Shown here piece by piece: positions 38,601 through 49,800 of a stretch of 64,000 nt of DNA (the stretch's first letter is position 1; each line of letters begins with the position of its first letter). A model generated the notes under the pieces. It worked only from the letters and a program-made list of their open reading frames with translations, searched no databases and was not told where the DNA came from. Source of the DNA: Cliona cf. orientalis (taxonomy: Eukaryota > Porifera > Demospongiae > Clionaida > Clionaidae). The stretch lies in NCBI GenBank assembly GCA_963930775.1, contig OZ005705.1, forward strand, positions 3,348,001-3,412,000. The letters are read 5' to 3'. A program made the position numbers and the translations under genes.

Positions 38601-41600
38601 CCAATATTCATGTCTTCCAAGTAGGTGGCACCCAAAGACTTGCACAGCTCGATAAGAGGTAAAAAATTTGTCGTATGCGCTATCTCCCTCTTATTTAAGA
38701 AATACATACATTTGAGACCACCAATAAAGACCCTTCTTTCAGCAAACACCACTCTATCATATGCTTTCTCGATACCTCCATCTTTTCTCGAGGAAACCAA
38801 GGCAGCTTCCATTTTTGTCGCCGTTACATGGCACTCGCTCTGACTATGCCGCACTAGGCTTTGTCGGGTGATGGTAGTACACAGTAAGTCGATCCAAGTA
38901 GCTTTTCCAACGGTAATCTTCTTTGGTCGTCGACTGTGCTTTCGACATAAATGACAAAACATCCCCCCATCTCTGTCGGACACCTCTAGCCACGGAAAGT
39001 CCTCTTTCCATTTCGGATCGACGCCACTTTTTCGATGCTTGGCTGTCGAAGAAGACGAAGATCCAATGAGAGAATGTTTGGCCATTTTTTAGCACTAGCG
39101 TGCTTGCTAGCTAACTGTCATATGATTGCGCACGTGATCGTACACGTTACTACGCATGCGAGCATTCATATAATATCAGTAGGCGTGGCTGGAAAGCTGT
39201 AGATTATCGTGTAGCGGTCGCTACGCGTCAAAACAAGAAGGCGTAGCGGCCCGCTACGCCAAAATGGCCTGGGGAGAACACTGCATTTGAATGATGATGT
39301 CTACTCCTTAGAAACTTGGAGCTCCATAATGAGCACTCCCCTCCTTGGCATTTGCTGGATAAAATTTAATCGTCAGACACCTTGATAAAACTTCTAGAGG
39401 ACATGGAGAACTCCACGCGGTTGTACTGAGATTTTCCAATTTTTTATGGCATGTAACTCTGGAACCGCTTGATAGAAAAACTTTGTTCCAGTCTCATTGT
39501 AGAGCAACACAAGAGCTGTTGAATGGGACTTGAATCATGAGAATCCATCCTAGGGAACCAAAATATACCACTTTTTGCGCGAGGCACTTTTTGTGAGCGC
39601 TTGAGTAGCATGCACAAAAATGGTTACTGCGGAGCTCAATAATGTATGTTTCAGGGTTATAGGACTTGAACGAGCAGAATGTAGAAAGTTCCTCTGTTTT
39701 CTGGTCTTTATTTGGAGTCCTAGAAGTGAAAGATGGCCTAGATAGAACAGGTAAGAAAAATAGATAAAAAAGGCAAAAGTTGTATGCACTGGAATGTGCC
39801 ACCAGATGCACTTCCTGGATCTGCAACAATTGGACCGCTGGGCCTAACGGCTGACTAGCGATGAAGAAGCAGCAGTTGATATCCAACTATAGGTTTATCG
39901 TCGTCATCTCTAGAGCTCCAGTATCGCTGTGCAATTGTAAAATGATCGCCGTCTGTGTTACCTTCCGCTCTTAGATGTTGTCCAAGATGTGGTAGCCATA
40001 CTCTTCGATGAACGTGGAAGAGTTATCTTGAGCTCCTGTCATACCGTACCATGTGGCTGTTCAATTGATTGTTGATTAGAGTGGGTGAGAAAAGTTGAAA
40101 TTCAAGATGTTCGATGAATTAGGAAGGAAATACATCACTTAAACTTGCCGTTCGGGCTATTAGAGTGTTTGAATAATTAGAGCGAATATGGTAGTTACTG
40201 TACCATTGAAGTGAAGGTTGCTAGCACAAACTTTCTGCAAGTGCAAATTTTGTGGTTTGATCTTTGATTTCACAATTGCGTGCTGATGAATATGCATTTC
40301 ATCTTCCTCATGCCAGTAGAAGTTTCATTTCAATATCTTACTCCAAACAAAAGTTATAACAGATCTTGTGACCTCTAAATCAAGTATGGCTATATAGTAT
40401 AATATGAAGGGCTCACGGTGCCATTTTTTTGTATTGAAATTTCCGTCATATATTTGTGACCCGCTATGATAAAATCGACCATTTGCAAGAAAACTAAATT
40501 TCGCAGGACGGGGTTCGGAAGTCGCCGAAACTTTTTTTTTCATTTTCTTTTTTTTTTGTCATATTATGGAAGTATGATCCTTTCTCTGTTCATTCATAAA
40601 TTTTTACTGAAATACAAGGTTGTTTGACTACTATAATGATCGGGAGAAAGAAGGGACTCTGTTTTAGCTAGCTACGTGCACGGACTTACAGCGATTATCA
40701 ATCAATAAAAAATCTACAAGCAGCGGGCAGTCTCCATGACGATACCCGCGCTTTTAGTCGCACAGTGCATGCAAGCAGCTATGGCTGACAAGGTAGCTCG
40801 AGCGCTCAACCTTCTCGGTGCTGATCAAGATCTCTTCAACTTGGCCGACGGCAACGCTCTCCTGGACCTCATCGATGAGTACCTGGACAATTCCGGAGGT
40901 ATAACCCCACCCTTCAACCCAGCCCGTTAATTATGTAGCATACCATCACAATGATGAATGACATTGCTATGTTATGCTATACTATACTATGCTATACTAT
41001 ACTATACTATACTATACTATACTATACTATACTATACTATACTATACTATACTATACTATACTATACTATACTATACTATACTATACTATACTATACTAT
41101 ACTATACTATACTATACTATACTATACTATACTATACTATACTATACTATACTATACTATACTATACTATACTATACTATACTATACTACACTACACTAT
41201 ACTACACTACTATGTAGACCTAGATGACTCTGTAGCAGCATCTAGCCCTGCTCCTCCAGAGGTAGCCGACAACCCAGGTCCTCTTGAGGTGGAGAGCAGC
41301 CTCGGCCAGCTGGATGACGATCCCGAGGAGGAAGAGCCAGCGCTTGCAGACCCAACAGCAGCTGAGATTGTGCAAGCTGGAGTTGCTCTAGGCTAGCTGG
41401 ATGTGACGACTGTCCCCATCGATCAGCGAGATCTGGATGTGACAGAAGAGCAGCTTATACAGGAGTTCGTACGAGATGGCTGCAAGTGTGACCTTGGTCC
41501 AAGCCGCACTCCTTGCTCTTCGTCCATCACCGTGGATCACTTGCGAGCAGTGCGCTGTCAGATGGGTGACCTGACCCATGACGAGTTGGATTAAGTTGTC

Positions 41601-41903
41601 ATGGGTCAAGTGATGGCAGGTTGCTTTTCGTCGGCGACGTTCCGGAAGCAGGAGAGAAGTAGATCTTTCACCATTTTCCACCACAATGGTGCACGGATCT
41701 GCCAGAAGACCTTCCTTTTCCTCCAGACCATGGGCTACGGGCGCTTCAAAGCGATCAAGGCCAGCTTCGTGGCAAATGGAGTGCTACCTCGTGTCCATGG
41801 CAACACAGGGAAGAGCAAAAGGAAGGATAGGCTGACTCTGAACCAGATCCAGGACGTCGTTCAGTTTGTCATGAACTATGCTGGTATGTGTATAGCTGTA
41901 GAG

Positions 41904-41948
<45 letters not shown>

Positions 41949-43835
41949 TGTGTGTGTGTGCGCGTGTGTGTGTGTGTGTGTGCGTTTGCGTGTGCGTGTG
42001 CGTGTGCGTATGTGTGCATGCATGTGTGTGTGTGTGTGCGTGCGTGCGTGTGTGCGTGTGCGTGTGTGCGTGTGTGTATGTGTGTGTGTGTAAATGTGCA
42101 TGCAAAAGAGAGAGAGCAAGTGTGAAACTGAACAAGATTGCACTACTCCTACACTCGTGTATGTATAATTACTCCTTCTCATAACTTACCAGACTCCAAT
42201 GCGATGCTTTTGCCTGGGTGGATACAAGGACTCAGATGTCAAGCTTCTCCCCTCCAGTACCACCAAGCACACCATCTGGGAGCAGTACATCCAGGCAGCG
42301 GCAACCACCTTGATGAGGGCTGTGGCATACTCAACCTTCACTCATCTCTGGCGACAGCTACTCCCCAATGTGATAGTGATGAAGCCGATGAGTGATCTGT
42401 GTTGGGTATGCCAGCAGAATAGCACTGCCATCATGCGTTCTGCAAATCGCCCTGATGAGGAGAAGACAACAGTAAGCACAGTAGACAATGCATGCTAATG
42501 CAACAATGTATCACAAGGTGGGCATTAATTGAAGTATACAAATGCATGGTTTTATGTCATGCAGACCGTCAGACAAGCTCAGCTCCATCTCCTTGATGTG
42601 ACGACGGAGAAGTCGGTGTACCAAGGAGCGCTGGAGTAGGCCAAGTTGTCAGTGGTGCCCTACTTCTCCCAGGATGGCACCTTCTCCCCACCACCACCAG
42701 CATGCAAGCGACCCCCCAACGAGACACCCATCTCTGCCCACTACAGTTTCGACATGGCGCAGCAGGTGTTCTACCCCAACGACCCCCTCCAGCCCAGCCC
42801 AATGTACTTTTTAACACCTAGAAAGTGTGCAATTTTTGGAGTATGCTGCGAGGCCATTCCCCGACAAGTCAATTACTTCATTGATGAAGCTGTCGACATG
42901 GAGAAGGGCTCTAACGCCATCGTCAGCATGCTCCACCACTTCCTTGCACACCACGGGCTGGGCGAGGAGAAAGTACACCTGCACGCCGACAACTGTGGTG
43001 GGCAGAACAAGAACGCCATCATGGTGCAGTATCTGCTCTGGAGGGTGATGACTGGCCAGCACAAGGAGATCACGCTCTCATTCATGATTCCCGGCCATAC
43101 TAAGGTCAGCCCCGACTGGTGCTTCGGACTCCTCAAAAAGAAGTACAGGAGGACAAAGGTCGGTGGTCTGACGGACTTGGTCGGGGTCGTGAATGAGTCA
43201 GCTACCGTCAACGTCACCCAACCTACTGGACGGGAGGATGGGAGTGCTTTGGTGACCACGTACGACTGGCAGGAATACTTCAAGACCTTCTGCACAAAAG
43301 TGCCTGGAATTAAGAAGCTCCACCACCTTCGGTTTGACTCAGCACATCCAGGCTGCATCTTTGTGAAGGAGAAAGCTGGGTCAACCGAAGTGAGGAGGTC
43401 AATCCTGAAGGTCCAGTCGTGGTCACCGAAGGCTGATGAACTGCCTCCTGTCCTACCTCCAGCAGGTCTCTCCAGCAAGCGGCAGTGGTACCTGTATGAG
43501 GAGATACGGGAGTTCTGCCCGGAGAACTTCAAGGACATCACGTACCCTCGGCCATCCACTCCATTAGAGGGTTTATCTCCTTTGCGCTCCCCATCTCCGG
43601 CACCACCACCACCAAGCTCATCCACTCCTCTTTCCACTGGTACCACTGCTGCCACAGCCATGCCACCACCTCCACCTCCACCTCCACCTCCACAGCTACC
43701 ACCACTGATACGGACGAGCCTCCAGCCAAAAGAGCACGGCTCTGTAGAGCTTGTCGGCAACCAGGGTACAATGCATGCTCGGACGTGCCCTAGTAACACA
43801 AAGTAATTAATGATCATTTTTGTTCACACTTATTC

Positions 43836-43885
<50 letters not shown>

Positions 43886-46800
43886 CTCCTTTTTTTATAT
43901 CAGCAACACTTTACCTTCGTTGTTACTGCTGTTGCCGTTGCTGTTATAGTAGATAACCACTGAGGATCATCCCAGGCTCTTCTGCCAGGGTGCTCAACAA
44001 ACCTGCCAACAAGAGATCATACTATAATGGCGCTTCAGTGTACAGAACGAGCACTACATGTAGTACGGTCGGTACCCAGACTTAGTGCGCTAAGAATTGG
44101 GAAACTATCACTCAAGCTTAAAATCACTAGAAGCGATTCCCAAAAATGTTAATCGTTTGATACAGATTTTCATCCCCCCCCCCCCCCCCACGGCTTCACG
44201 TTGAGAACTGAGTACCACCCAAGCCCAAGGACTGTTGAACTAGCAGTAATACGAACAAGCCTACCTTTCAGAATGTTTGTTCTTGCCACTTTCTTTCTTC
44301 ATTGCCTGTCGCGAACTTTTCCCGGCAAATCCATTAAGATTGCTAACCATGCGGTATGATACGGAGCGTATACGGAAACATTGAACGTTGAGCTATGTAC
44401 GTACAAAACGCTCCGTTTCTCGAAAAATTAGACACGGGTGACCCGTGTACAATTTTTTGACCATTACTCGGCTTAGGAAACCTTTTTGGGCCTGGCTTTT
44501 TGACCGTTGAACTCTACAGTAAATTCTGCGTCGACCCATACCCAAAACGTGAATTTCATAAAAAAATTGCAAATGGTCGATTTTATCATAGCAGGTCACA
44601 TTTTCAGACGTCGTTGCTAAATTTAAATCATAATTAACTTCTCTCAGGAACGAGATATGAACATAAATGTCCAGTTTTGTGAGATGAAAGAATGAAGTAC
44701 ATTTCTGACATTTCAATTTTGGTTGTACACTGCAATTAGCTGTATAATCAAAGCAGGCACGGTCATAGTAGCCACCATGCATTACCACTTTCAAAATTTG
44801 GACTGTTTCTGATGTTTTAGTTGACACGAGGCTTAGGGCAGTGACCACAGTTTACCAAATGGAGGAGGTGGAGCCAATAGGCTAAACGTGTACATTTAGC
44901 AGAAAAGCCACTACTAGCAAGCGGTGCAGAAAGTACCGTTCAAGTTATCGGTTAAAGAAGGTATCTCCTTGCATAATTGGCACAAGTCACCTACTTGTGG
45001 AAGCCAAATTGCTCACAAATGCTTGGTAGTAGCAGTGCTGTTTGCTTCAAAAGAGCTTCACCTATTTCTATAGCTAAGTGTAATGAATTGCTTGATCAAA
45101 TGTGTGTACATCTGATGCTCTAGGGTATCATGCTGAACCTTAGCTATTAAGATCAACATCTGTACTGTGTACTGAGCTGTTTAAGAGTTTAATTATTGTG
45201 ATATGGGATTTGTAGCATGCATAGCATACTCTGTTATCAGTAGCTATTTAACCAGAAAAGTCCGTGTTTTACCTATGTATCGGGTTGAGGACAAGCTGAT
45301 ATATCAATCATAATATTCTTGTTGCAAGTCCTCTACACCTACTTTGGAAGGGATGTTTGTGCATGCCCCATATTGTATCGCTATGGTGGTGATCTCCTAC
45401 ATGCACTTAATGTATCGCTAGGTTCATCCAGAGTACAAACAGCTATTAAATTATGATTGTACAGTCAGATGACGAATTTCAAAGTAATTAACTTGTCATA
45501 AACATGCCTCGCTTTAAATCCCAAGTTACATTTCAGCATCCATAAGTTTTTGAGACAGGATGCTGTTCATCCCCAGAACATTGAAGACATTGATATAGAG
45601 CAATGTATCAGCTGATATCTGGAAGGCAGTATGCTTATTAACGCGCTTATCACTCTCAGTGGTAAGGAAATATGCACCTGTTAGATGATGTGCGCTTAAT
45701 AGAGTGAAGTTTTGGCCCCGCCCACTGCCAGCACATTCAAGTGCTCTATCACAAAGCTAGCAAGTTATGAACACAGTGATTCTTGGAATAAGCTCTATAA
45801 TAGTTCATGGGGGTATGATTGGAAAGAAAATAGCTGACTTTTTTGATGAGAGTCACTTCGAAGTCAAGATCAAGAGTCCAAACCTGTCTCAGTTGAACAT
45901 CGCAATGTTGAGTATAGCCGATCTCGTGCAGCCGGCTATCCGAAAATAGGTTGGTAAATTAGTTCTAGCCATGTAGAGCATGGAACGCTCTTGATCGAAT
46001 GATGAATATTACTGTCGTCTTTATTGGGCGCATGCACTTATTAGACAATACTTAAAGAGATGGTGGCATGAAAAATTTTAATTTTTTTTATTGGCTATTT
46101 TTGAACCTTGGGTCGAGTTATATTCACACAATTTTTTGGAGAGTTTTTGCTCTGCAACTTTTTGTAGAAAACGAGATCAGTTTCCACTGATAATTGCATC
46201 CACTTTTGCTCCATCCGGTTAGGGCATGGTTTCGATGTGACGTCAGGAAAGGAACGTTGCACGATCCTTTAGCATTAAAAAGATAGGGGTTGGCTACCAT
46301 GTCGCAGCGATTCTGTGGACCTTAGCCTGTCCTTTTCAGTTTCTTGCGTTGAATGCGAAGAGTATGAAGCATCAGAGGTAGAAGGTGATCTGGAAATGGT
46401 CGAAGCGTATCAGTTTGAGTCTGAGGTTAGTGATCATTCACCAGGAGAACAGTTTGAGGATACAACAGAGTCAGTCACAGAGGCAGGAGATGACGACTCT
46501 GGAGACAAGGAAAGGCTCCACAGCAGAGACTGGTAAGAATCTGAATCAAAATGCATGGATAAGATATTATTACATAAACTTTAGGTGCCAGTCGGGAACA
46601 TGCATTTGCTGCTGTGAGGTGGAAAGGGTGATGATGAGAATGCTAGTGAGATCAGCTGCATAACTGATCATGAAGGGTTTGAGTCGGTATGTGCAATATT
46701 CTCTTTTTAACAAACCTTTGCTTCCATAGATACTGCTTCATTTCAGTTTCATATCGGCAGCTTCATGGTTGGTTGGTGCTGCAGATGGCTTGATCAGAGA

Positions 46801-49800
46801 ATGAGAGTGGTACTCCCAAGCTATGTTGTATTAGGACTAGTTTTCCATCTGCTATAATATTATTATAGCTATGCAGGATTCAGATATCATTATGTTTAGT
46901 ATTGTGCGTATTAATAATCATGAGAAAATTGACAGCACTATACATTTAAAAAAAAAAGAACCAAGCTGACAGCAAACTCATGAATTATCTACTTTGTTTT
47001 GTATATTGCGAAGACGGCTATTCAAATGCGCTACCGAGACTGGGGGGCTGTGATGTTGGTTCAGTTGAACTGGGTGTAGATCCCTTGCTGCATAGTGTCA
47101 CGGTCTCCTAATAGTTCGTCTAGTAAGCTGCAGCAAGAAGTGATGTTAACGTGTGTGAATAATACATTACCATAATTATGTTGCATCTTGGACAACTTTG
47201 TAGCCACCCTTCTTGTACTTGGGAAACACGATATCGTATCTCTCTTCACCCTTATTTACACTGGTATGACTGCTATAATGGATACATGATGAAAACAGCA
47301 ATAGGAGAGATAATTCAAACACCAGTAGAGTCTGCTCCTTCCGTATGTATGAAGAATCGGGTTCGTCAGATCTAAAGGAAAGACAGGGGGTACCATTAGA
47401 GTTAGAAACTACCGACTCCATTACTCAAGTTTCGAGTAGCTACATGTATGTGTATACACACAATGTCATGTACACTTGGATGTTGGGGAGGTTCAACAGG
47501 AATCTCCATTGGTGTCCGAGTCTACACTGACTCGGCTAGCTACTGCATGGGGCCCTGATGTCTCAAGAAGTTCATGGACAATCTGTACATATTAGCTACA
47601 CCAGGAGTACATTACTAGGAGTGTGCAACGCACACAATAGTAGTGCAAACATCTCTTTCCAGATTTGACATCACAACCACCCTTGTACATGGGCCTGAAT
47701 ATCATTAGAAGGTACTTGAGTTGCAACCACTGAGTTACAGTCTCTATAGCTGCAGCTGCAGCTAGTTACTAATAGGACAGTGCAGCAGTGGCGTAGCCAA
47801 GGGCGGCCTGGTAGGGCCTAGGCCCTACCAATCATCATCTGGGCCCAAGCATTCAACATCCCTTGCCATAGCTACAATTTGAACAAGTTTTCATGATAAA
47901 CTTACAGAATACAAGGGAAAACGAGCTGCTCCTATGCCTGATGGACCCTGTGTTTTCTAAAAAGCATCAGAAAGGGACAAACCAACACGAACTCTGACTT
48001 CAACTAGCATAATTTTCATTACAAATCGAGAAATACACGATTCCGTAGTGGGTGTGGTCACACCTTGCACATGCGCAACTGTGGCCCTACCAGATCAATA
48101 GCTCTAGCTACGCCACCGAGTGCAGACACAACCTTCATGGCTTCATGGTTTTAGTGGTTGCATATTAATGATATTCTGTGATGTCAAATCTGGAAAGAGA
48201 TGTTTGCACTACTCATGTGTACGTTGCATACTCCTAGTAATGTACTCCTGGCTACACTGAATAAAACCCTAGCTAGTGCTAATATGTTGGCTTTTATAAT
48301 ATACCTTAAACCTCTGTCTCTTCTCTACAGCTCCTCTCCTTTTATATACTTGAGATCCCTCGTCAGCAACCATTGGAGCGGTCCTTTTGCGTGACTCTCC
48401 CCAGTCACAGCGGCACCCTGTGTCATGGATGGTCAGTGGAATATTGTTGGAATAGCTCCAGACTTCAACCACCTCCTTCTCTTCATCCCAAACTTAGAAG
48501 CAAGTGCCGAGTGGACGTCGAAACAGTCCCCAGTCACTGGTAGCTCATAGAAATGTCATTGACACAATGAGTGCTCAGTAGCCTTCCACTGAGCTCACGT
48601 CCGCTGTACCTGCTTTTCAGCATCGCTGGGTAACTTGAATAGGCTTACACAATTGCTAGGGATGTTAGAACACCCGGCAACCACGCATCTGTTGATCATA
48701 TTCTATGGCTAGCTAGCTTGAGCTAGCTCCACGTGTTCCTTTTCTGACGTCACATCGAAACTGCGCCCTCCTTACACTACAACCGGATGGAGCAAAAGCG
48801 GATGCAATCATCAGTGGAAACTGACCTCGTTTTCTGCAGAAAGTTGCGGAGCAAAAAATTCCCCAAAAATTATATGAATATAACTCGACCCAAGGTTCAG
48901 AAATAGTCAATAAGAAAATTAAAAATTTTTCATGCCACCCTCCCTTTAACAACAAGAAGGAAGCATGCGCTTAATAAGCATGTGCATTTATTAACCACAG
49001 ACTCTACTGTATTGTACGCTTCTTGAGATATAGCTTGGTAAGTGTGCATAAAAATTTTATTGATTTTACCGGGGGTGGGAGATTAACGTAATATGTAATG
49101 CATATTAAATCAAGATTATAGGTGCAAGGATGTACTTTAGGGGCGGTGGTGACTAGTGAGTATTAGACAAATTCCCTCCTTGAATTGCAGATTTAATAGT
49201 TGAAAGACCTGAGAAATATGGTGGGAATGTGACATTCAGCACTTATGAACAACTTGAGGAGGCCTATGTTAAGGAAGAAGTATTTCCTTTAGATCTCAAG
49301 ACTAGTGTTGCTAATCAACTCAACAAAGTACGTATTCTATAATGGTATTTGCATATATTGACATGAAGATGACCCAAATGTTTTTTCATTAGATGCTGGA
49401 GCCTGTTAGACAATTATTTGCCTCAAATCCTGAGATCCAGAAGGTCCGACAAAAAGCTTATCCTACAGAGAAGAGTAAGGGTTTCAATGCAATTATTAAT
49501 TGTCTTGTATTCACAAATTTGAAGTAGTGTGTGGAAAAAGCATGGGTGCCAGTGGTTTTAACAGAGCTGTTGACATTTCACGACTGGATATCAGAGTTGG
49601 GAAAATAATTTCAGCTGACAAAGTAAGTACATACACCCAAAACTATCAATGACTTATCTCAAGTATCTTTTTAGCATGTTAATGCTGATTCCCTGTACAC
49701 CGAAAGAGTAGATGTTGGTCAAGGAGGTATATACAAGTGGTATAGCCTAAAATTTTGGGTTTGAAATTTTTGTAGTTTTGGCATGTTAGACATAGACCAC

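Larger units (their letters stand above)
35666..40193. mobile_element. TA-flanked foldback element hosting two later insertions
   Basis: Left tip TACCGTACTCGATCAAATTA, right tip reverse complemented TACCATATTCGCTCTAATTA. Long inverted arms (about 35745-36215 and 39430-39870) share ttccagtgcatgcaa, ttcacttctaggactcca, cgagtcctataaccc-like and gttccctaggatgga words. Between the arms lie a TA MITE (36518-36919) and the hAT (36930-39283). Without them the element is roughly 1.8 kb. No coding region of its own. Confidence 0.7.
40736..43806 (+). pseudogene. Putative transposase of the TGTGACC element (DUF7869-like), broken
   Basis: Exons: 40736-40898, 41218-41883, 42193-42471, 42565-43806. Exon 1 reads [10 protein letters not shown]...[16 protein letters not shown]. 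Exon 2 has an acidic stretch, then [20 protein letters not shown] and [16 protein letters not shown], resembling an HTH region. Exon 3 gives [20 protein letters not shown] and [15 protein letters not shown] with a CxxC. Exon 4 gives [36 protein letters not shown] and [20 protein letters not shown]. The three Asp-bearing motifs could be an RNase-H-like DDE/D set; that is inference. The family name is from memory. Stops TAG 41394, TAA 41592 and TAG 42637 and a frameshift near 42225 inactivate it. Function unproven. Confidence 0.75.
40455..44600 (+). mobile_element. 4.1-kb TGTGACC transposon encoding a DNCGGQNKN-type protein
   Basis: Left TGTGACCCGCTATGATAAAA continuing tcgaccatttgca; right end reverse complemented TGTGACCTGCTATGATAAAA continuing tcgaccatttgca. 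It contains a four-exon gene on the + strand. Immediate flanks (tt...tt here, at...at in the 23302-25249 copy) would allow at most a 2-bp target duplication, which I cannot confirm. Confidence 0.85.
46052..48949. mobile_element. TTAA-targeting transposon with ~200-bp inverted repeats
   Basis: TTAA at 46052-46055 and 48946-48949. Left TTAAAGAGATGGTGGCATGA, right reverse complement TTAAAGGGAGGGTGGCATGA. The arms continue to at least 46245 and 48715, sharing ttgggtcgagttatat, tttccactgat(g)atTgc-type and gctccatccggtt words. The insertion site is proven by the uninterrupted sibling MITE, which reads gttgTTAAgtattg at 13796. Inside are P2X7-ballast-like exons and a nested foldback plus hAT MITE. 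TTAA choice fits Kolobok or piggyBac types. Confidence 0.88.
45629..49011. mobile_element. AGTCTGGTTAATAAGCGC-family MITE, copy 2, hosting a TTAA element
   Basis: Inverted orientation relative to the copy at 13741-14263. Left segment 45629-46051 begins tgcttattaacgcgctta and tcactctcagtggtaagga and ends cttattagacaatac. After the TTAA element it resumes at 48946 with TTAAcaacaagaaggaag and ends tttattaaccacagac, then tctactgta. It ends 180 bp before exon 12. Confidence 0.85.

Noticed and set aside
38625-38843. + strand frame over the hAT gene
   Set aside because: Shadow of the - strand transposase zinc-finger exon.
40951-41217. Open frames rich in YYTIL repeats
   Set aside because: Pure (CTATA)n microsatellite translated in three frames; intronic.
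41784-42184. Cys/Val-rich and His/Thr-rich frames on both strands
   Set aside because: Translations of the (GT)n microsatellite in the transposase intron.
42873-43817. 314-codon - strand open frame
   Set aside because: Antisense shadow of the DNCGGQNKN exon on +, which carries the conserved motifs.
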